64,000 nt of DNA from Simmondsia chinensis (Eukaryota; Streptophyta; Magnoliopsida; Caryophyllales; Simmondsiaceae): contig JAGTTD010000012.1 in the NCBI GenBank assembly GCA_018398585.1, positions 22,515,036 through 22,579,035 of the forward strand. Direction: 5' to 3'. A model generated the notes under the pieces. It was not told the DNA's origin. It did no database searches and worked only from the letters and a program-made list of their open reading frames with translations. Both the position numbers and the translations under genes were made by a program. Below are positions 43,191 to 54,600 of the stretch, piece after piece (within the stretch, counting starts at the first letter, position 1; the number at the start of each line of letters is the position of its first letter).

Positions 43191-44274
43191 TTGTGGTCCC
43201 CAAAATCTCTTCTTCTCTCCCCGCCCAAAGAACCGTCAATCCGGCACCCGATGACTGCCGTTCGGCATCCTCATCCCCGACATCAGGCACCGTGACCACC
43301 GGAGTCCGTCACCGACGACCTCCGCTTGCCACCCGTCCGGTCCGTCACCACTACTTGCAAAACCCAAAACCCACACACAAAACCCAAAACCCCAACCACT
43401 GCTGTCCGGCACCATCGCAACCATCATTGGTAGCTGTCCATCACTGCTGCCGCTGCAAGCTATCCATTGCCGTTCGATTTTGCTTTGGATATTTATTGTA
43501 AGTATTTTTTTGGGATTTTTTTTTTCTTACATATGCTTACATTTTTGGTCAAGTTGTATAAAATACATGTATATAGTCCTCTACATTTAATACCTCGGAA
43601 GTTTTTTAATTTTGTTTAAATACAATGTATATGTATTTTTATATTTTTTATATTACTAATAATCATGGAAAAAAATATTTGATATTAGTAATTTTTTTTT
43701 GAAACTTCAAAAATATTGTTAGTGTACAATATGAATGTTTACAAGATATATATCAATATTATGCATTTGGAGTTGTATTGTTAATTTTTTTGTATTTTTT
43801 AAGTTGTTTTTGGTAAATGGTAAATGAAATTGAGATATTGAGATTTGAGTGGTGATGTTTAGTGATTTTGACAACTTGATGGTCATTTAAGTGGTGGATG
43901 ATTATTTGAGTGGTGGATCTTTTAGTTCATTAGATTTTTTTGGTAAAAGGTTCTAATTTTTTAGGTTGATTTTATTATTAAGGTAGTTTAGAATTAATGA
44001 GTGATTTTGCATAATTTGGTGGTCGTTGTCATAAATTTGGTGGTTGTTCTTGAGTGAGTCGTGGCCTTTAGTTAGTATTTAGTAATTTGGTGATATATTC
44101 TATATTTAAATATTTATTATTTTACATTTTAGATAATATAACATAGTGGTATAGTATTAGTTTTTCAATTTAATATGTTTGATGATTGTTTTGTGGTTAT
44201 TTCTTTTAATGATTTTTGACTACTGTTAAATTCACTAAAATTTATACATTTAATGTAGATTGTGATAAACAGCT
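43191..44274 (+). promoter_or_regulatory. Putative CACTA-2 leader exon and first intron
   Basis: A locally C-rich stretch (43190-43500: many ccg/cacc words) ends at tattgtaagt, a possible splice donor. About 770 bp of very T-rich DNA follows, ending tttaatgtag near 44259, a possible acceptor just before the TNP2 start. Plant CACTA genes often have a non-coding first exon. The frame 43193-43501 matches no known protein. Confidence 0.4.
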
Positions 44275-46110
44275 ATGGATCGATCGTGGATGTATCGTCG
44301 GATAGTCTTAGGATATATTGATCCCAAGTTTTCTAGAGGGGTTAAAGAATTTTTGCGATTCGCATACTCTAATAGCCATTATGTGTCATCCATTGGGAAA
44401 ATTCGGTGTCCGTGTAAAAAATGTAAAAATCGTAAATATGAGGAGCGAGATACTGTTCCTTACCATCTTTTAAGCAAGGGATTTAGAGATAATTACACAA
44501 TATGGACTTGTCATGGTGAAATGAGAACACTAGACCATGGCGATTGTGGACAATCATCACAAGAAAATGAACAATGTAATACTCGAATGGAAAGTGTTAA
44601 CCCTTATAATCAGTTGGTTATTGATGCATTAGGACCTCAATTTGGGTTTGTTGGGCATGAATCAACTTGGGATACTAGTATCGAAGAGCAACGACCGGTA
44701 GAAGAAAATCCGAATCCTAATGCTGCAAATCTTTATTCATTACTTGTGGATGCTAATAAAACATTGTGGGATGGTTGCTCTACATATAGTAGGCTATCGA
44801 TCATGTCTCAATTGTTAGACTACAAGTCCGCGTTTAATATGAGCGAGGCATGTTACAATAACATTTGTGCAATTATGAAAAATAGTTTACCCTCAGGTGA
44901 ACAAATGGCAAAAAACTTTTACGAGATGAAAAGGATGGTTGCAACCCTTGGTTTAGGGTATGAAAAGATTGATGCATGTATAAATAGCTGCATGATTTAC
45001 TACAAGGAAAATAAAGAATTGTTATCATGTGTTGTATGTGGCCATCCTCGATTTAAAGCGAAAAATGTTGCTGCAAAACGACCAAAGTTGGTTCCATATA
45101 AAGTCCTTCGGTATTTGCCTCTCACGCCGAGATTGCAGAGGTTATTCATGTCTCCTCACACAGCAGAGCATATGAGGTGGCATGCTGAACATCGATACGT
45201 AGACGGTGTCATGTCACATCCTTCCGATTCTGAGGCTTGGAGGCATTTCAATCGTTGTCATCCATGGTTTGCTTCTGAGGTCCGAAATGTTCGACTTGGC
45301 CTTTGTGCAGATGGATTTAATCCATTTGATGGGGGACTAACTTATTCTTGTTGGCCGGTGATATTTGTACCATACAACCTACCGCGGTGGATGTGTATGC
45401 AGCGACCATATATGTTTTTGAGTATGGTCATTCCGAGCCGTAATGATCCAAGTTTTAATATTGATGTTTTCCTATGACCCCTTATTGATGAATTGAAAAT
45501 GCTATGGGAACAGGGGGCTGTCACTTACGACGTTTCGACAAAGCAAATTTTTACCATGCGAGCTGCACTCATGTGGACTATAAACGATTTCCTGGGGTAT
45601 GGAATGCTATCTGGTTGGAGCACAGGCGGAACTCTTGGATGTCCATTTTGTATGGACTCATCAAAGGCTTTCCATTTGAATTTGAGTAATAAAGCATACT
45701 ACTTTGATTGTCATCGCTGATTTTTGCCAATGGATCATCCATATAGGAGGCAAACACATGCTTTCACCAAAGACAGAATTGAGAGAGATCGTCCAGCGAT
45801 AGTGTTGTCTGGTGAGCAAATGTTATCTATAGTGCGTTGTCTTCCCAAGATCACTTTTGGGGCAAGTCTTACAAAAATTCCAGGGAAGGGGAAAAAGCAT
45901 AATTGGGAAAAAAAAAGTATATTTTGGGAATTATCCTATTGGCATACGAATCTGATTCGCCAAAACCTTGATGTGATGCATATTGAAAGAAATGTGTTTT
46001 GTAATATATTCAACACAGTTATGGATATAGGAAAAACCAAAGAAACTATTATGGAGATGGCGGACCATTTTCATATCAATTTAATCAATCGGGACCGACT
46101 CCTCCGCATT
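44275..46110 (+). pseudogene. CACTA-2 TNP2 N-terminal half
   Basis: Large transposase subunit of a second CACTA element. The frame starts MDRSWMYRRI at 44275 and opens with the transposase-associated zinc domain (IRCPCKKCKNRKY, WTCHGE; residues about 42-85). The TNP2 domain follows: LLDYKSAFNMSEACYN, VLRYLPLTPRLQRLF, WHAEHRYVDGVMSHP, NVRLGLCADGFNPF, LPRWMCMQ (to 45474). TGA at 45475-45477 interrupts just before PLIDELKMLWEQGA, and TGA at 45718-45720 follows CHR. After it come YWHTNLIRQNLDVMHIERNV and MDIGKTKET. The protein then runs straight into a proline-rich stretch of the second CACTA gene near 46110, so the DUF4218/DUF4216 C-terminus is deleted. Confidence 0.88.
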
Positions 46111-47405
46111 TGGGGTCTCAAGAGAGGCCACTCCCCTCTCAGCATGGAGTTGCAGGACCTCCACCTACAGTACTCGCGAGTGCTGCAAGCCCTCCATTAC
46201 CACCCCGTCATCCGAATGATCCTAGTGCTCGCAGGTATATTGAAATCGATGGGCATGGGTAAGTACTTTAAACCTTTGTTTGTCAATTAGATTTTTTAGC
46301 TGAATAAAAATTGTATAACATTTTTTGTTACTTAATATACAGTAATTTCTCTAATTCCTAAGTTTTGGGATCTATTTCGAAGCTCATTACGGAGCACTTT
46401 CAAGGCGCATGGAACACGTATACAGATTTCCCCCAACCTATCAAAGACGGGCTGTGGACAGAGTTCTCGGGGTGAAAATAAGTTTAATTCAATATCATTT
46501 TTTTTTATCTTCTTATTTATTCTTTTGCAATATTGACATTGAAAAGTTCATTTATGATATAACAGGAAACTTATTGTTGGCGTCCAGATCTGAATCGCTC
46601 TACGAAAGCATTGTTGAATGTAAATTGAGGGATCGACTCAAAAATTTGTTGCATGGGGCACGGGAGTGTGCCCTTGATAATGCAAATAAAGCTGGAGATA
46701 ATAACATGAAACTTCATCCACCTACATGGATAAGCCTAGAATTTTGGGATAAATTATGTGATAAGTGGATGAGTGAAGAGTGGCAGGAACTGTCAAAAAC
46801 GAATAAAAACAATAGAGGAACTAAGGAGAATGGTTGATTGAATAAACATACAGGCGGTTCCATAACCTTTTTGGAACACAAGAGGAGGAAGGTATGTAAT
46901 TTATGTTATGTTTTCTTAAATTACGTTATTGTGAAAGTTTTTTGTTTATGATTGTAATTGCAATTTAGTTTGATAATAGAAAGTTCAAAAAATGTAGGAT
47001 GTCTAGTTATGCTCAGAGCATGATTTGTGGTTTTTATAGAAATGGTATATAGAAATGGTTATCTTGTAAAGCTCTGCCTATTGATGTATACATTAGGTTT
47101 TGTGTTTAGATTCTCATTAATGTGCAAGTGTTTTTTTTTTTTTTTTTTTTTGTGATAGGCAATTTATGTCATATTTGTCCAACTATTGTTGTTGTTGTTG
47201 TTGTTGTTCTTAGATGTACCTTTTTCTCTTAGTTTTGAATATGTAAATGCATTATGATACTATTATGTAATAGTTGATGACTATATATTCATTTTGATTT
47301 TGTAGGAGAAAGAGATAGGAAGGAAAATATCAGAAGTGGAGTTATTTGAGATGACCCACGTGTATAAAAAGGGGGACAAAAAGGGCCAATGGGTAGACTA
47401 GAAAT
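46111..47405 (+). pseudogene. CACTA-2 Transposase_24 gene
   Basis: TNPA-like partner gene, joined to the truncated TNP2. Reading across apparent introns: GVAGPPPTVLASAASPPLPP and DPSARRYIEIDGHG (46144-46259), EHFQGAWNTYTDFPQPIKDG (46391-46450), KLRDRLKNLLHGAREC and WISLEFWDKLCDKWMSEEW (46621-46785), SKTNKNNR, then HTGGSITFLEHKRRK (46849-46893), and after an intron EKEIGRKISEVELFEMTH and YKKGDKKGQWVD (47309-47398), a stop, KSKEVV and a donor GTAAGT. This is the Transposase_24 order. Exons beyond 47405 are not seen before Copia-3 begins. CACTA-2 termini could not be located. Confidence 0.8.
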
Positions 47406-47451
47406 CAAAGGAGGTCGTGGTAAGTTTTAATATATATACATATACATATAC

Positions 47452-47489
<38 letters not shown>

Positions 47490-47978
47490 TGTTTTATTTT
47501 CTTGTGGATTTATATAAGAAACGACAGTTGAAACTTTTATCTTGGAGTAATTGGTTTAGATTGAAGCTTTTTTTGTCTTAGCTTATTTCATCTTTAAGTT
47601 TGTATCCTTTACCTAAAAGTAAGAAATTTTATATTGGCTAAGGTGGCATGATTATATCTTGGGATGATTCATTAGTGGTCCTCACCTTATATTGGGAATG
47701 CGTATTGTATGAGGTACTAAAAATTTAAACTTTTAGTGATGCTTTGGATAAATGCGTTGTTTGGAGGTTATTAGTAGAAGTAGGTACGAGTGGACTTAGG
47801 AAATGGTTAGACTGAGGAGTTTCTAAATTAATATTACGATGAATTCTATTTACTATTAGGTGGATTTTAAGAAGAACATATGGACTTCTTGATGTTAGTG
47901 TACTTTCTTAGACGTCTTGGCATGATTGGGTTGTTCCTTAGTAAGAAATGCATGATTTCGGAATTTAATGTTCATCAT
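47406..47978. other. CACTA-2 intron or flank with a TA microsatellite
   Basis: Begins at a donor-like gtaagt and contains (TA)n/(CATA)n DNA at about 47430-47487. No exon of the Transposase_24 C-terminus is recognisable. It ends at the Copia-3 LTR. Confidence 0.45.
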
Positions 47979-49137
47979 TGTTAGGTGCTAATATTCAATA
48001 CTTTCACAAAATAACTTCAGATAAAACGATTATATAAGACACTTTAAGTAAACAAACGATAATAACTCTAAGATCTCAGATCTTGCCCCCACAGAACCAA
48101 CTTATACAAGACCAGGACTGATTACAACACAAATCACTCAGCAAACCTAGAATACAACTCCAGATTCAAGAAAACAAATGAACAAGTTAGGCTACAAGTA
48201 TACCTCCTCTTGTGAACTTTAATCTCACCAAGATTTGCAAGTATGAGACTCAAAACATCCAGTAAGGCACTGGAATCTGCAACACTAGCGATGATTGGAC
48301 CCTACCGACCACGAACCGAGCAACACCTGCCACGAACAGACCTCCACCAGTGCGAACGAAGCACCACGACCACAGAATCACTTTGAACCAAGGCTCACAA
48401 GGCCGGAACCTTTGATTATTTTGGCTCAGAGGTTCGTATTTAGGGTTAGGGTTGCTATGAGAGCCTTAGAGAGACGAATCACCAGAGAGAGGGGAGAGGA
48501 GGAGGATGATCAGTTTTCTACCTCTCACAAACCCTAACTCTCGGCATTTATGGCCCTCCAAGCTACAATCCGAGTGAACCCTAGACCTCATCACTGCCGT
48601 TGATTTAGAATCGATCTAACGAACACGACTTACCCACATAAAGCACAATGTGAGCCACAGATCTGGTGACACGCGTTGAAGTACGAACGGCTGAGATCGG
48701 GAGGGCGAAGCTTCTTGAAGAAGCCTCGCAAAGAACCTTAATGGGTGTTGCTTTGGGAAAGAGGAGATAAGCAGTGCAAGGCAGTAAAAAATCAGCTTTT
48801 AACCCTTCTTTTACCTCTTTTACACAACAAGTATTGAAGTAACAGGCAGCATAGGACAAAAACGGAAAAGGCAGTACACACGAGCAGCTGAAGTACTCTA
48901 TTGGGGCAGCATAGTACATGGCACACACGTAATTAGTAAAACAAGTAAGGGGCAATTTGGACATTGTCCCAATATACCTAAATTCAAAATATCTCCAAGG
49001 CAAAACACAGCATTTTGCATAACTCCTAAACATTAAGTGATGCATTTTATTCTTACTTAATTTTTCAGCTTGTTTTAACTCAATTTAAAAACTAATATTA
49101 AGACTGGCCTAAGTTATATATTTACCAAACATAACAA
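47979..49137 (-). repeat. Copia-3 3' LTR
   Basis: 1159 bp, starting TGTTAGGTGC and ending CATAACA on the + strand. The boundaries rest on TG...CA and the adjacent polypurine tract, since no partner LTR remains. It contains a small GC-richer leader-like region (48280-48540); the frames there match no known protein. Confidence 0.7.
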
Positions 49138-49180
49138 ACTCCACCTTGGTAAGTATATGACTAACAATTCACATGCATCA

Positions 49181-50734
49181 TCACCCCGGGTTCCATTCCA
49201 TTTGGACGAGTTTAACAAGCCGTGTAAACTTCTCCAAAGGAAGACCTTTTGTGCCCATATCAGTGGGGTTATCATCAGTACAGATTTTCAGCAATTCAAT
49301 CTGATTTCCTTCTCTATTATCCACGATAAAGTACCATCTAACTGCTAAGTGTTTCGTTCTATCATGAAAAACAGGGTTCTTACATAGTGCAATAGCGGAT
49401 TGACTATCTGGGTAGATTTTAGGTGACCCTAGGTCGAGTTTTATTTCATTTAATAAGCTGTTCAGCCATATAGCTTCCTTAACAGCATCAGATATAGCTA
49501 GAAGTTCTGACTCAGTAGTAGATAAAGAGGTTAAAGTCTGTAACTTTGACCTCCAACTAATAGCTCCGCCCGTTAGGATGAAGATATAGCCGGATGCAGA
49601 TCGTCTCCTATCTAGGTCACTGGCAAAATCAGAATCTACATAGCCAGTCAAGTTGAGTTCATTTTGGTCCCTACCAAAACTTAAGCCCAAATCTATTGAC
49701 CCTTTAACATATCTTTGCAGCCATTTAACTTCATCCCAATGTACCTTACCGGGATTCGACATATAATGTGACTGTATACTCATAGGAAAAGCTAAGTCCA
49801 GCCTCGTGCAGGTCATTGCGTACATTAATGACCCTATGGCGTTAGCATACGGTATTATGCTCATTTTATCCTTTTCCTACTCAGTGTTAGGACATTGACT
49901 TGCTGAAAATTGGTACTGCAATTCTAAAGGTTGTTTCACAGGTTTTGATTCAAACATATTAAACCTTTTCAAGACCTTACTGAGATAATGACTTTGACTT
50001 AAATGGACTGTTTCTTTAGACCTGTTCCTGATGATATCAATACCTAATATTCTTTTAGCTTCCCCTAAATCTTTCATATCAAAAGAACCGTTTAACCGAG
50101 ATTTCAAATCCGAAATTTTCTTCTGGGACCTGCTAGCTAACAACATATCATCCACATATATCAGTAGAAAAATAGCATCAGAACAGTCAATGTCTTTAAA
50201 GTACAAGCATGAGTCATGAACAGTCCTACTAAAGTCATTATCAACCATGAATGCATGAAACCTCTTATACAACTGTCTGGGTGACTGTTTCAGCTCATAC
50301 AATGATTTTTTCAGCAAACAAACATACTCAGACTGCTCGGGTTCAACAAACCCCTTGAGTTGAGAGATAATGATTTCTTCCTCAAGCTCTCCATGCAAAA
50401 ATGCGGTCATGACATCCATTTGATGCAGCGACATGTCATAGAAAGCAACCGGGCATATAATGACACGAATAGTGGTATGTTTAACGATAGGACTAAAAAT
50501 TTCATTGTAGTCTACCCCCTCTTTCTGCAAAAAGCCTTTGGCAACTAGTCTAGCCTTAAACCGGGGCAGACCTTTAGGAGTATTGGGTTCTTTAACCCTA
50601 AAGATCCATTTGGAACCTATAACCTTCCTACCCTTGGGCTTGGGAATCAAGACCCAAGTATTGTTCTTTCTTAAGCTCTCCATTTCAACATTCATAGCAT
50701 TCAGCCACTCAGCTGAATGCTTGCTATTAATAGC
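49181..50734 (-). pseudogene. Copia-3 reverse transcriptase/RNase H
   Basis: Two long open pieces. 50695-49877 is RT: MNVEMESLRKNNTWVLIPKP, ARLVAKGFLQKEGVDYNEIF, MDVMTAFLHGELEEEI, CLLKKSLYELKQSPRQLYKR and the catalytic LIYVDDMLLASRS. 49864-49181 is the rest of RT and RNase H: AIGSLMYAMTCTRLDLAFPM, GYVDSDFASDLDRRRSASGY, STTESELLAISDAVKEAIW and the C-terminal MGTKGLPLEKF. Single stops at about 49874-49876 and 50732-50734 are the only breaks. It is the least decayed Copia pol in the window. Confidence 0.9.
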
Positions 50735-52020
50735 TTAAGAGTAGGACAATGGCTCTGTCTCTACATAATCTAGAGCCATGTTTGAAGCATAGGCTATACA
50801 CTCACCATAGTCATATCTTTCAGGTGCTCTAGAATCTCTCCTAACTCTGTCCCTAGCCAATTGGTAGGTTTCTAAGTCCTGAACCTCATTTTCAGGCCCG
50901 TTAGGTTCAATTTCAGATTTGTTTGGCACAGTTATAGTAGCATTTCTGTCAATATTTTCAGAGTTATCTAGGTCACCTTTAAGTTCTTTTCTTAGATTTA
51001 GAGGTCTAGGTGGGTTAACTTCAAATTCGTAGTAGTTAGGGTCAAATTCCCTAACTGCTGAACTATTGCTCGATTGTTCTTTGATGTAGGGCATCTCATC
51101 TTCATTGAAGATGACATCCCTACTTATTATTGTTATAGTTCGGTTTCCCTCCTTAATCCCTTATCTAAAACCCTTTACACCTGAAGGATAGCCTAGAAAG
51201 ATGCCTTTAACTGCCCTAGGCTCTAATTTACCCTCCCTTTGGTGTGCAAAGGCTAAACACCCAAATACTTTCAGGTTGTCATAGCTAACAGTCTTATTAG
51301 TCTACACACTCTCGAGAGTTTTCATCTCCAAAGCAGAGTTTGGGGACCTATTAATTAAGTAGGTGGCTGTATTAACAGCCTCACCCCAGAACTGCTTTGA
51401 CAATCCGGCAGAAAACGGCATACATCTTACCCTATCTAGAAGGCTCCGGTTCATATGTTCAGCTACACCATTTTGTTGGGGGGTTCCTCTTATAGTTTTA
51501 TGTCATTTAATACCGTTAACATCACAGAGCGTGACAAATTCAGAGTTCACAAATTCCAGTCCATTGTCAGTTCTTAAGACTTTTAGTTTCTTTCATGTCT
51601 GATTCTCAGTTAACGTTTTCCACTTAACAAAAGTATCATATGCATCATTTTTATTTATATGTAGAAAAACCCATACTATTCTTGAGAAATCATCAACTAT
51701 AGATAGGTAATAATAAGCTCCACCTACTGTGGGAACCCTTAAGGGTCCTAACAAGTCAGTGTAAACATAATCAACAATGCCCTGGGTAGTATGTGAACCT
51801 GCACTAAATGCAATCCTATGATGCTTACCATATATGCAATGATCACAGAATTCAAGTTGTGTCACAGAATCAGCACCAAACAGCCCTGTTTTTAGAGCTC
51901 TATAAGTCCTCTCTTAGATATGTGTCCTAACCTCCTTTGCCATAGGTTGATCATGTCTTTAGGGTCGATCTTGGACATGTTTCCCTCCCCAGAAACCACC
52001 TCTTCCTTAGACAAATATAT
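50735..52020 (-). pseudogene. Copia-3 integrase, 5'-truncated
   Basis: 50735-51094 is the spacer before RT, with SRAPERYDYGECIAYASNMA. Further upstream are the integrase C-terminal region (51100-51580) and 51593-51865 with LEFCDHCIYGKHHRIAFSAG, YTDLLGPLRVPTVGGAYYY and VDDFSRIVWVFL, part of the DDE core. Upstream of it are MINLWQRRLGHIS (zinc-binding start) and KEEVVSGEG (to about 52015). After this the sequence no longer resembles Copia. The rest of the protease and gag is missing. Confidence 0.82.
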
Positions 52021-52199
52021 TTAATTGTTAAAATTTTCTGTAGTAGTTTACTCATAGTTTACCCCTCCATTAAATGTCCATGAAAAATAACTTAAACTAT
52101 TATTGTCATTTTTTCTCAATTTTTCTTCTTAGTTCTCAACTCGCCATTTTCGAATAATTCGCTAATACAGAAAAGTAATTCTGTATTAATTTCAAATGT
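52021..52199. other. Junction between Copia-3 and Copia-4 remnants
   Basis: AT-rich DNA with no recognisable element end. A TIR-like ttttctgtagtag word occurs at about 52034-52046 but has no partner. Confidence 0.35.
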
Positions 52200-52830
52200 C
52201 AAACATGAAGAATGCTCTGGCCAAAGTCTCTGGAATTAATTCAAATACTTATGAATCAACTAAGGGGACATTATTTATGGTAGATTCCTAGCAAAATATA
52301 TGTTCCCGCGACACTTCATACAATTACCCAAGCAATTAAAACTTCATGCACAAGTCCAAACTATTTCCCCGATTTAGAGTCATTGTATAAACAAATATAT
52401 ATGAATTGCTCACTTCCAATAGTAGCACAAAGACAATTCATGTGGTCCATTTAGTGTAGCAATCTCATCATAATACACCAACATAACATTCTGGATCACC
52501 ATACACATGATCAAGACAAGTTATATAAATGTTATTAATCTTAGAGGACAAGTAGCCCAAACTCATTGCTGACTACAAATCATTTATTAAATAGTATTTT
52601 AATCTATTATTAATCTATTCGTGGCATAATCTCAATATCCACTAAAAACAGATATACAAAATGTAGGACTTCATCCGTCTCATGGTAGGTGCTTTCAAAG
52701 ATAAACAACATCACATGTGTATAAAATCATAAACATATAGATGATAATAAACAATTTTTATTCACTTATAAAAATGCTCACATAAATTGGGTTCTCTAAG
52801 ACACCAGCTCTAACAATGTAGCATTTTGTC

Positions 52831-54600
52831 TTAAACCCAATTTTCCACACAAAGCATTCCCATCCTATTTGAATGGGACTCAAACGACTTTTGAGTCAAA
52901 GTCTTTGTTAAAGGATCTGTTAAATTATTTGTGCTTTCAATCTTTCGAATTGCAATCTCCTCTTTTTCCACGTAATCCCGAATGACGTGATACTTTCTTT
53001 CGATATGCTTGGACCAATTGCGCTTTCTTGATTCCTTAAAGTTAGCTACCACACTAGAGTTAATTTGATAAATGGCAACAGATGTAAGCCCCTCCTTAAC
53101 AACCTCGAGCTCCATAAGGAACTTTCTTAGCCAACAAGCCTGCTAGGCAGCTTCTAAAGTCTCCATATACTTTGCTTCCATTGGTGGAGTTAGCAATTCA
53201 AGAATGTTTGACACTCCTCCAACTAATAACTCCACCTCCAAGGCTAAAGACATAACCAGATGTCAAATATTTAGCATCCATTCCTGACTGAAAGTTGGAG
53301 TCTAAATAGCCTACTAGAATTAGCTTCTTACCATGAAAAACTAACATAAAATTTCTAGTCCCTCTTAAGTAATTGAGAATATGCTTTATTGCCCTCCACT
53401 GCATAATACATGGATTATACTAATATCTACTAACCATGCCAACAGCAAAGCAGATATCAGGTCTAGTACATAACATATCATATATAAGGCTTCCCACAAC
53501 TGAAGCATATGGAATGTTCCTCATATATTCTTTCTCTTGAGGTGTTCTAGACGTTGTTCTAAAGAAAAAGGCACACCATGCCTGAAAAGTAATAAACCCT
53601 TCTTGGAGTCCACCATGCTAAACTTAAAAAGCATCTTGTCTATGTAGACAGCCTGAGATTGACCTAAAATCTTATTCTTACGATCTCATAGAAGCTTGAT
53701 CCTAGGAATATAGCTAGCTTGTCCTAAGTCTTACATATCGATCCAACTTGACTACCAAATCTTAACAATTGATAAAAATCCTACACCATTCCCAATGAGT
53801 AGGATGTCATCTACATATAATACTATGAAAGTCACTACTTTCTCTATATTGCACTTGTACACACATAGTTCATCAACAGATTGAACTAAACTATAGGACT
53901 TTATCGCTTCATTGGATCTCTTATTCCATGAGCGAGAAGCTTGCTTAAGTCCATAAATGGACCTATTCAGTTTGCATATCATATGTTCATGATTTTTACC
54001 AACAAACTCGTCTGGTTGCATCATATTGATGTCTTCATCAAGACTACCATTCCAAAAGGATGTCTTGACATCCATCTTTTTTATCTCATAATTATAATGA
54101 GCTGTAATGGGCAAGAGTATCCTTATGGACTTTAGCATGGTTACCAGTGAGAAGGCCTTGTCATAATCGAAATTTTCCTTTTGTGTATAACCCTTAGCAA
54201 CCAGTCTCGCCTTGCAGGTTTCTACCTTTTTATTCACTTCTCTCTTCCTCTTGTCAAGCCACTTACAACCAATGGGTTTATTGCCAGGAGGCGCTTCAAC
54301 AAGATTCCAGACTTGATTAGAATGCTTAGATTCTGTCTTAGCTCTTATTGCTAAGAGCCATTGGTCAGCATCCTTGTCCTCCAATGCCACATTGTAATTA
54401 AGAGGATTAGATACATCATCTTGCTCCACCACAAGGGCTCCAGACAAGGATTTGTTAGGTTGCTTGACAATCCTCCCACTACCTCGAGGCTCCCATTGTA
54501 CTTGGAATTGTCTCTAAACAAACCGCACGTGTATCCCATACACCTACTCGATCTGAGACATATCAAACCGTTTAGAAGTAGCATCAATATCTCTTAAATC
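52831..54600 (-). pseudogene. Copia-4 reverse transcriptase/RNase H pseudogene
   Basis: 54447-53752 carries RT: ALEDKDADQWLLAIRAK, CKARLVAKGYTQKENFDYDK, MDVKTSFWNGSLDEDINM, CKLNRSIYGLKQASRSWNKR and LYVDDILLIGN, so the YVDD box is intact. The frame is lost after about 53752. RNase H pieces are 53404-53198 (MQWRAIKHILNYLRGTRNFM, TSGYVFSLGGGVISWRS) and 53115-52831 (SKHIERKYHVIRDYVEK, NNLTDPLTKTLTQKSFESH). Multiple stops separate the pieces. Copy-out of element RNA is no longer possible. Confidence 0.82.

Larger units (their letters stand above)
47979..52020 (-). mobile_element. Copia-3: Ty1/Copia element, 5'-truncated (Tork-like)
   Basis: A - strand Copia element with one recognisable LTR (47979-49137), a purine tract (CCAAGGTGGAGTT) against it, then RNase H, RT and integrase. 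Gag, protease, primer site and 5' LTR are missing; sequence similarity fades at about 52020. RT keeps IYVDDMLLAS and RNase H is nearly open. No second TSD can be seen because the 5' end is lost. Confidence 0.85.

Noticed and set aside
43193..43501. A host protein-coding exon (102-residue frame)
   Set aside because: Low-complexity P/T/S-rich frame matching nothing known; it fits the leader exon of the CACTA-2 gene.
48605..49045. A 146-residue protein inside the Copia-3 LTR
   Set aside because: It lies within the LTR, has unusual Cys-rich drift composition and no recognisable domain; probably a chance frame.
47979..49137. Copia-3 as a complete element with a second LTR near 52 kb
   Set aside because: I compared 52.0-52.8 kb by eye with the LTR and found no match; protein similarity also stops near 52.0 kb.
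52034..52046. A CACTA end (ttttctgtagtag)
   Set aside because: No partner TIR or TSD could be matched to it.
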